A DNA stretch of 64,000 nt from Streptococcus zalophi (GTDB taxonomy: Bacteria > Bacillota > Bacilli > Lactobacillales > Streptococcaceae). Under the pieces are notes generated by a model. It did no database searches. It was given only the letters and a program-made list of their open reading frames with translations, and had not been told where the DNA came from. The stretch covers positions 186,001 through 250,000 of the forward strand of contig NZ_JAENBP010000002.1 of assembly GCF_016481285.1 (NCBI RefSeq). The letters run 5' to 3'. Shown piece after piece: positions 58,710 to 64,000 of the stretch. The position numbers were made by a program, and so were the translations under genes. How positions within the stretch are numbered: position 1 is the stretch's first letter; every line of letters starts with the position of its first letter.

Positions 58710-60659
58710 CTATAACAGTATGTTGTTTGTTTCTTCAAGTGTAAATTTGACATTATCTTCAATCCACTGACGACGTGGTTCAACCTTGTCTCCCATTAAG
58801 ACAGACACGCGCCTTTCTGCTCGAGCCAAATCATCAATCGTCACACGAATCAAGGTTCTTGTTTCTGGATCCATGGTTGTTTCCCAAAGTTGTGTAGCAT
58901 TCATTTCACCCAGTCCTTTGTAGCGTTGAAGTGTTGCATTTTTACCATATTCTTGGCGTAATTCTTCTAATTCACCATCAGTCCAAGCATAATCAATTTT
59001 TTCATTTTTACCTTTTCCTTTAGACATTTTATAAAGAGGCGGTAAGGCAATATAGACGTGACCTGCTTCTATAAGTGGTCGCATATAACGATAGAAAAAG
59101 GTTAGAAGAAGGGTTTGGATGTGAGCACCATCTGTATCGGCATCGGTCATGATGATGATTTTATCATAGTTGATATCTTCTAAATTAAAGTCTGCACCAA
59201 CACCAGCACCGATAGTATAAATCATGGTGTTAATTTCTTCATTTTTCAGAATATCAGCCATTTTTGCTTTGGCAGTGTTGATGACCTTTCCTCTTAGAGG
59301 AAGAATGGCTTGGAATTTACGGTCACGTCCTTGTTTCGCTGAACCCCCCGCAGAGTCTCCCTCAACCAGATAAAGTTCATTTTTCTTAGGATTTTTTGAT
59401 TGAGCCGGTGTCAATTTACCTGATAAAAGACCTTTATCCTTTTTATTTTTCTTGCCGTTTCGTGATTCATCACGCGCCTTTCTGGCTGCTTCACGAGCAG
59501 CTCTAGCCTTAATAGCTTTTCTGACTAAGCTTGAAGCTATTTCACCATTTTCCATGAGGAAATAACTTAACTTTTCAGAAACAACACCATCAACAAAAGG
59601 ACGAGCAAGTGGACTACCTAATTTGTCCTTGGTTTGCCCTTCAAACTGAAGATGTTCTTCTGGCACTAAAATGGACAAGACAGCAGAGAGGCCTTCACGA
59701 TAGTCTGAACCATCAAGGTTTTTTTCTTTTTCTTTTAAAAGAGTCGTTTTTCTGGCGTAATCATTCAAAGCTTTAGTGATAGCTGATTTTAAACCAGTCT
59801 CGTGAGTACCACCATCTTTTGTTCTGACGTTATTAACAAAGGAAAGAATATTATCAGAAAAACCATCATTATACTGCATGGCAACTTCTACTTGAAAACC
59901 GTCTTCTTCACCATCAAAATAAATAACGGGGGTTAGGGTATCTTTATCTTCGTTTAAGTATGAGACAAAATCTTGGACACCATTTTCATAGTGAAAATCT
60001 TTTTGTTCATCAGTTCTCTTATCGATTAAAGAGAGTGTCACATTTTTTAATAAAAAGGCAGACTCATTTAGACGTTCAGCAATGGTATTAAACTTGAAAT
60101 CAGTTGTTGAAAAAATGCTACTATCAGGCATAAAAGTAACAGTTGTTCCCGTTTTTGATTTTGGCGCTGTTCCTACTTTTTTAAGTGTTGTGACAGGTTT
60201 CCCACCATTTTCAAACCGTTGACGATAGATATGCCCATCACGAACAATCTCAACTTCTAACCATGTTGACAAAGCATTAACAACCGATGACCCAACACCA
60301 TGTAAACCACCTGATGTTTTATAGCCACCTTGGCCAAACTTACCACCGGCATGTAATACGGTAAAAATAACTTCAACAGTTGGAATCCCTTTGGCATGCA
60401 TCCCTGTAGGCATACCACGCCCTCTATCTGAAACGCTTAAAGAACCATCTTTATAGATGGTGACTTCAATCTTATCACCAAAACCTGAGAGTGCCTCATC
60501 AACAGCATTGTCAACTAATTCCCAAACCAAGTGATGTAAACCTGTTCCATCAGTTGAACCGATATACATCCCAGGTCTTTTACGAACAGCATCAAGCCCT
60601 TCTAATACCTGAATGGCATCATCATTATAATTACTTAAATTAATTTTCTTTTTAGCCAT
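58710..60659 (-). CDS. parE: DNA topoisomerase IV subunit B
   Basis: ParE supplies the ATPase of topoisomerase IV. It has 649 residues: a GHKL ATPase domain with ELVDNAVDEALSG and GGLHGVGSSVVNALS, a transducer, and a TOPRIM domain with EGDSAGGSAKQGRDR and DADTDGAHI. GGTGGAGGT precedes the ATG. A TTGCAA, 17 nt, TAATAT element just upstream may be the promoter for parE-parC. Divergent from plsY. Confidence 0.97.
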   Translation of the reverse strand: MAKKKINLSNYNDDAIQVLEGLDAVRKRPGMYIGSTDGTGLHHLVWELVDNAVDEALSGFGDKIEVTIYKDGSLSVSDRGRGMPTGMHAKGIPTVEVIFTVLHAGGKFGQGGYKTSGGLHGVGSSVVNALSTWLEVEIVRDGHIYRQRFENGGKPVTTLKKVGTAPKSKTGTTVTFMPDSSIFSTTDFKFNTIAERLNESAFLLKNVTLSLIDKRTDEQKDFHYENGVQDFVSYLNEDKDTLTPVIYFDGEEDGFQVEVAMQYNDGFSDNILSFVNNVRTKDGGTHETGLKSAITKALNDYARKTTLLKEKEKNLDGSDYREGLSAVLSILVPEEHLQFEGQTKDKLGSPLARPFVDGVVSEKLSYFLMENGEIASSLVRKAIKARAAREAARKARDESRNGKKNKKDKGLLSGKLTPAQSKNPKKNELYLVEGDSAGGSAKQGRDRKFQAILPLRGKVINTAKAKMADILKNEEINTMIYTIGAGVGADFNLEDINYDKIIIMTDADTDGAHIQTLLLTFFYRYMRPLIEAGHVYIALPPLYKMSKGKGKNEKIDYAWTDGELEELRQEYGKNATLQRYKGLGEMNATQLWETTMDPETRTLIRVTIDDLARAERRVSVLMGDKVEPRRQWIEDNVKFTLEETNNILL

Positions 60660-60797
60660 CTATGACCTCCACCTTTTCTCATCCTTTTAATATTACAAGT
60701 TTTTTCGCATTTTTGCAAAAAAATTTTAATTTTAGCTTTTTTCATAAACTATTTGAGACTTGGAGTCTGTTTTAACTATTTTTTTATCAATCACTTA

Positions 60798-60806
60798 TGA
60801 TATAAT
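60798..60806 (+). promoter_or_regulatory. plsY extended -10 abutting the start (leaderless)
   Basis: A perfect TGATATAAT with 6 nt (60807-60812) before the ATG. No ribosome site and no good -35. Confidence 0.65.
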
Positions 60807-60812
60807 GACAGT

Positions 60813-61457
60813 ATGAAACCATTATTATTTATTTTGATAGCCTATCTTCTTGGCTCAATTCAAACAGGTCTATGGATTGGACAATTTATCTACCATAAAA
60901 ACATTCGCCTTCTTGGTAGTGGTAATACTGGAACCACTAATACCTTTAGGATCTTAGGCGTTAAAGCAGGTGTTGTCACCTTATTAGTAGATTTACTAAA
61001 AGGGACGCTTTCAACTCTTCTTCCTATTTGGTTTGGAGTGACTGGTGTGTCTGCTTTGTTTATTGGTTTTTTTGCCATAGTTGGTCATACCTTTCCAATT
61101 TATGCAAAATTTAAAGGTGGTAAAGCTGTTGCTACTAGTGCTGGTGTTCTTCTTGCTTATTCTCTCCCTTTTTTCACCTATCTTTTAGTTGTTTTTCTAA
61201 TCTGTTTATTCTTAACGAGTATGATTTCATTTTCAAGTATTGCCATTGCTGTAATTGCTTGTTTGAGTGTTATCATCTTACCAGTCTTTCAATTTTTACT
61301 ACCACGGTATGATATGTTGCTCATCTTAATGATTTTTGCTATGGCAACGATTGTTTTGATTAGACATAGAGATAATATGAAACGTATTAAAAATAAGACA
61401 GAAAATACCCTTCCAATTGGTTTAAACCTGACTAAGCAAAAAAGACCAACCAAATAA
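60813..61457 (+). CDS. plsY: Acyl-phosphate:glycerol-3-phosphate acyltransferase
   Basis: PlsY transfers the acyl group from acyl-phosphate to glycerol-3-phosphate, the first step of phospholipid synthesis in Firmicutes. It has 214 residues with five to seven membrane helices and the conserved loops LGSGNTGTTNTFR, GHTFPIYAKFKGGKAVATS and RHRDNMKRI. The ATG matches streptococcal PlsY starts, yet it has no Shine-Dalgarno and lies 6 nt after a -10, so the mRNA is probably leaderless. Confidence 0.95.
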   Translation: MKPLLFILIAYLLGSIQTGLWIGQFIYHKNIRLLGSGNTGTTNTFRILGVKAGVVTLLVDLLKGTLSTLLPIWFGVTGVSALFIGFFAIVGHTFPIYAKFKGGKAVATSAGVLLAYSLPFFTYLLVVFLICLFLTSMISFSSIAIAVIACLSVIILPVFQFLLPRYDMLLILMIFAMATIVLIRHRDNMKRIKNKTENTLPIGLNLTKQKRPTK

Positions 61458-61466
61458 GGTTGATCT

Positions 61467-61496
61467 AGACTCTAATTTCATTTTAGGGTCTTTTTT
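61467..61496. terminator. Terminator between plsY and pyrC
   Basis: AGACTCTAA/TTAGGGTCT stem (one mismatch), 7-nt loop, then TTTTT on the plus strand. It lies between the convergent genes. Confidence 0.7.
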
Positions 61497-61501
61497 ATAT
61501 G

Positions 61502-62779
61502 TTAAACTGATGATGACTGATAGACAATCTTACCATTAGCAATAGTGTATTTGACATCACCGATTAGGTCTTGCCCAACAAAAGGTGAGTTAGCTGATTT
61601 TGAAACAAAATCTGGTTCAATAGTTTTAATGATTTTATCATCAAAAATAACGATATCAGCTGGACCATTTTCAGCTAGATAGCCAGCATCAAAGTTGTAT
61701 AAGCCAGCAGGATTCACGGTCATTTTTTCAAGTAAAGTCATCAAGGAAAGATAGCCTGGTTTTACAAGATAAGTCAAACCTAGTAACAATGATGTTTCAA
61801 GTCCAATCATTCCTGAAGGTGCTTTTGTGATATCATCAACATTTTTTTCATCACGGTGATGTGGGGCGTGATCGGTTGCAATCACTGAGATAGTGTTGTT
61901 TTGTAAGCCCTCAATCACAGCTAAGCGATCGGATTCTAAACGTAGAGGTGGGTTCATTTTGGCGGCACTACCTTTTTCTAACAATAAGTTTTCAGTTCCT
62001 GAAAAATGTTGCGGAGATGCTTCTGCTGTTACTTTTGCTCCAAGAGATTGTGCAAAGGCTACCACTTTAACACTTTCTGCTTTTGAAAGATGTTGAATAT
62101 GAAGATGAGCTTTTGTATCATAAGCAATCATCACATCACGGGCAATCATACTATATTCAGCAACACCAGTTGCACCGCAAAAACCAAAATGACGATCAGC
62201 AATCGATTCATTAAAGCCAAGAATGCCATTTAAAGCAGGGTCTTCTTCATGGAGACAAATAAAGGTATTATGTTCTTTTGCTTTTAGAAGTGCTTCCTTA
62301 AGAACACCAGCATCCGTAAGAGGAATACCATCATCAGAAAAACCAATAGCTCCTGCTTCTAACAGTTCCTTAAATGGCGTTAACTGCTTACCATCAAAAT
62401 TTTTAGTGATGGTAGCTACTGATTTTATGGTAATTGCTTCTTTTTGTGCTGAGGTTAGCACTTCTTTTAATGTGGTCACATCAGAAATGGTGGGTGTGGT
62501 ATTTGCCATCATAACAACCGTAGTAAAACCTCCTGCAGCAGCAGCTAAGGCTCCTGTATGGATGTCTTCTTTATGCGTCTGACCTGGTTCACGAAAATGG
62601 ACATGAATATCAATTAGACCAGGTGCAACAATGAAACCATTGGCATCAATTATTTTTGCATCAGCCGATACAATATTTTCGGCTATTTTAATGATTTTTC
62701 TTCCATCGACTAAAATATCACAAATAGCATCAAATTGTGTTTTGGGATCAATCACACGACCACCTTTGATTAATAACAT
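61502..62779 (-). CDS. pyrC: Dihydroorotase
   Basis: PyrC cyclises carbamoyl aspartate to dihydroorotate in pyrimidine synthesis. It has 425 residues in an amidohydrolase barrel. The zinc site begins [15 protein letters not shown], with catalytic Asp in [12 protein letters not shown]. The long class I form is typical of Gram-positives. AAAGGAGG precedes the ATG, and it lies 13 nt after ung, so the two are cotranscribed away from any other pyr gene. I see no PyrR-type attenuator. Confidence 0.96.
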   Translation of the reverse strand: MLLIKGGRVIDPKTQFDAICDILVDGRKIIKIAENIVSADAKIIDANGFIVAPGLIDIHVHFREPGQTHKEDIHTGALAAAAGGFTTVVMMANTTPTISDVTTLKEVLTSAQKEAITIKSVATITKNFDGKQLTPFKELLEAGAIGFSDDGIPLTDAGVLKEALLKAKEHNTFICLHEEDPALNGILGFNESIADRHFGFCGATGVAEYSMIARDVMIAYDTKAHLHIQHLSKAESVKVVAFAQSLGAKVTAEASPQHFSGTENLLLEKGSAAKMNPPLRLESDRLAVIEGLQNNTISVIATDHAPHHRDEKNVDDITKAPSGMIGLETSLLLGLTYLVKPGYLSLMTLLEKMTVNPAGLYNFDAGYLAENGPADIVIFDDKIIKTIEPDFVSKSANSPFVGQDLIGDVKYTIANGKIVYQSSSV

Positions 62780-62792
62780 GATAATACCTCCT

Positions 62793-63446
62793 TTAGTTTA
62801 ACCAATCTATCATTGGTAAGTGATGTGCCTTCAAAAAAGCATTAGTTTTTGAAAATGGTCGACTACCAAAAAAGCCACGGTAAGCTGATAAAGGGCTTGG
62901 ATGGGCACTTTCAATAATCAGGTGAATAGGATTAGTGATAAGAGACTTCTTCTTACGAGCAAAACCACCCCACAAAAGAAAAACGACTGGCGTTTCCTTT
63001 TGATTGACTAGTTTAATAATAGCATCAGTAAAGGGTTCCCAAATGCCATTAGCATGTGCGTTAGGGTTATGTTCAGGAACAGTCAAAGAAGCATTTAATA
63101 AGAGAACGCCTTGCTTAGCCCAACTGGATAAGTCATGAGTGGGACGTTCTCCTATATCTTCTTTTAATTCTTTTAAAATGTTTTGTAAAGATGGTGGCGC
63201 AATAATTTCATCAGGCACTGAAAAGGAAAGACCTTGTGCCTGTTTAGGCCCATGATAGGGATCTTGTCCTAAAATAATCACTTTAACATCTTTTAAGCTG
63301 GTTTCTTGAATAGATTTAAAAACTTTTTCGCGTGGTGGATACACGACTCCCTTACTATAGACATCATTTAAAAAATGATTGATTTTACTATAGTAGCCGT
63401 CTGGTAATTCTTTTTTTATGAGATCATGCCAATCAGAATGTTCCAT
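62793..63446 (-). CDS. ung: Uracil-DNA glycosylase
   Basis: Ung removes uracil from DNA to start base excision repair. It has 217 residues with the catalytic motif [17 protein letters not shown] (Asp, about residue 61), LLLNASLTV, and the DNA-intercalating [14 protein letters not shown] family-1 enzyme of normal length. AGGAGG precedes the ATG; it lies 15 nt after thrB. Confidence 0.97.
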   Translation of the reverse strand: MEHSDWHDLIKKELPDGYYSKINHFLNDVYSKGVVYPPREKVFKSIQETSLKDVKVIILGQDPYHGPKQAQGLSFSVPDEIIAPPSLQNILKELKEDIGERPTHDLSSWAKQGVLLLNASLTVPEHNPNAHANGIWEPFTDAIIKLVNQKETPVVFLLWGGFARKKKSLITNPIHLIIESAHPSPLSAYRGFFGSRPFSKTNAFLKAHHLPMIDWLN

Positions 63447-63461
63447 TATTACCTCCTAAAT

Positions 63462-64000
63462 TTAAATAACCTGTAATCCTTTTGTATCAACATCAAGTAT
63501 GACGGCCTCACCGTTTAACCCTAAATCATCAACAGCTTGTTTCATTCTTTTTGCATTTTTGTCATCAAGAATTGTCATAATTGTTGGACCAGCACCAGAA
63601 AGGTAGGTAGTGTATGCACTATAGTGTTTAGCAACTTCTTTTATCTTTTCAAATTCTGGTACAAGTTTTTGGCGATAAGGCTCATGAAAAAGGTCAGACG
63701 ACATAGCTTTTCCTGCTGTGACTAAATCTCCTTTCATAAGAGCAGATACAGCAACATTTGCAATCGCGCTGGCTGCTACTGCTTGAGAGTACTTGAATGT
63801 TTCAGGAAGACTATTTCGACTATCACTTGTCTTTAGCTCATAATTGGGAATAAAAGCCAGTAAACGACAAGGTGGAAAAGACGATACAGTGTGTCCCGAA
63901 AAATAATCGTTGGCACTGGCAACAACAAGATTCCCAAAAATGGCAGGAGCAACATTATCAGGATGACCTTCAAAAAGAGTGGCTAGTCTTAATTTTTCTT
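63462..64000 (-). CDS. thrB: Homoserine kinase, 3' part
   Basis: The last 178-179 codons of a GHMP kinase; the N-terminus lies beyond the window. Visible are EGHPDNVAPAIFGNL, the central KYSQAVAASAIANVA region and the C-terminal GHMP motif YLSGAGPTIM. ThrB phosphorylates homoserine for threonine synthesis. The frame is open through the window end, so the gene is cut by the window, not broken. Confidence 0.93.
   Translation of the reverse strand, partial: EKLRLATLFEGHPDNVAPAIFGNLVVASANDYFSGHTVSSFPPCRLLAFIPNYELKTSDSRNSLPETFKYSQAVAASAIANVAVSALMKGDLVTAGKAMSSDLFHEPYRQKLVPEFEKIKEVAKHYSAYTTYLSGAGPTIMTILDDKNAKRMKQAVDDLGLNGEAVILDVDTKGLQVI

Noticed and set aside
63738..64000. thrB as a broken gene starting at an internal Met
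   Set aside because: The frame stays open to the window end and encodes conserved homoserine kinase sequence, so the gene is simply cut by the window.

Overview
The window is a stretch of core chromosome from a low-GC Gram-positive coccus, almost certainly a Streptococcus of the pyogenic group (relatives of S. uberis, S. parauberis, S. iniae, S. agalactiae and S. pyogenes). The grounds are the gene order (ung-pyrC, plsY, parE-parC; dnaE-pfkA-pyk-signal peptidase-glmS; pst-phoU-pepN-ciaRH; nucleoside salvage operon; nox/ldh/gyrA/srtA), the tmRNA tag AKNNTTYAVAA, the streptococcal CiaRH and SpxA proteins, and a GBS Bsp-like repeat protein. The species cannot be fixed from the sequence alone. 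No insertion sequence, prophage or CRISPR array is visible. Only the extreme left edge looks accessory.

Layout. 1-1550: an unrecognised, AT-rich gene with its own promoter and a TTG start, cut by the window edge and lying just beyond the 3' end of guaA, a known hotspot for genomic island insertion. 1554-9598 (minus): guaA, a secreted Bsp-repeat/C39-peptidase-like protein, srtA, gyrA. 9787-12210: ldh (plus) convergent with nox (minus). 12366-20150 (minus): an eight-gene nucleoside uptake and salvage operon (methyltransferase, pdp, deoC, cdd, BMP lipoprotein, ABC ATPase, two permeases). 20342-21566 (plus): coaA and rpsT. 21592-31228 (minus): ciaRH, pepN, and the phosphate uptake cluster pstS-C-A-B2-B1-phoU. 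31329-40761 (minus): rsmF, suhB-like, UPF0223, spxA, ribF, truB, a DUF2130 protein, an ArAE-type membrane protein and pcrA. 40964-42163 (plus): a cation diffusion facilitator. 42187-51014 (minus): a PhnA-like protein, glmS, a degenerate signal peptidase, pyk, pfkA, dnaE. 51183-53219 (plus): a YtrA-type GntR regulator with its ABC exporter and a tRNA-Arg. 53252-60659 (minus): a DUF3862 lipoprotein, tmRNA, rpsA, tRNA-Gln, tRNA-Tyr, DUF2969, parC, parE. 60813-61457 (plus): plsY. 61502-64000 (minus): pyrC, ung and the 3' part of thrB.

How the genes work together. Glycolysis and redox balance are represented by pfkA, pyk, ldh and nox, the last two with weak CcpA-like sites. Nucleosides are imported by the BMP/ABC transporter and broken down by Pdp, DeoC and Cdd. 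Both type II topoisomerases are present (gyrA; parC/parE) and have sensitive-type residues at the quinolone hot spots. glmS carries two identical 18-bp NagR-type operators around a consensus promoter.

The most interesting signals are: (1) the unknown gene beside guaA; (2) five genes (rsmF, truB, ribF, plsY and a RsmC-like methyltransferase) with no Shine-Dalgarno and a -10 hexamer exactly 6 nt before the ATG, which predicts leaderless mRNAs, three of them for RNA-modifying or RNA-modifying-like enzymes; (3) a signal peptidase homologue that has lost both catalytic residues; (4) a terminator-like structured element between the divergent pcrA and CDF genes; and (5) a hairpin between the Shine-Dalgarno and the start codon of glmS.
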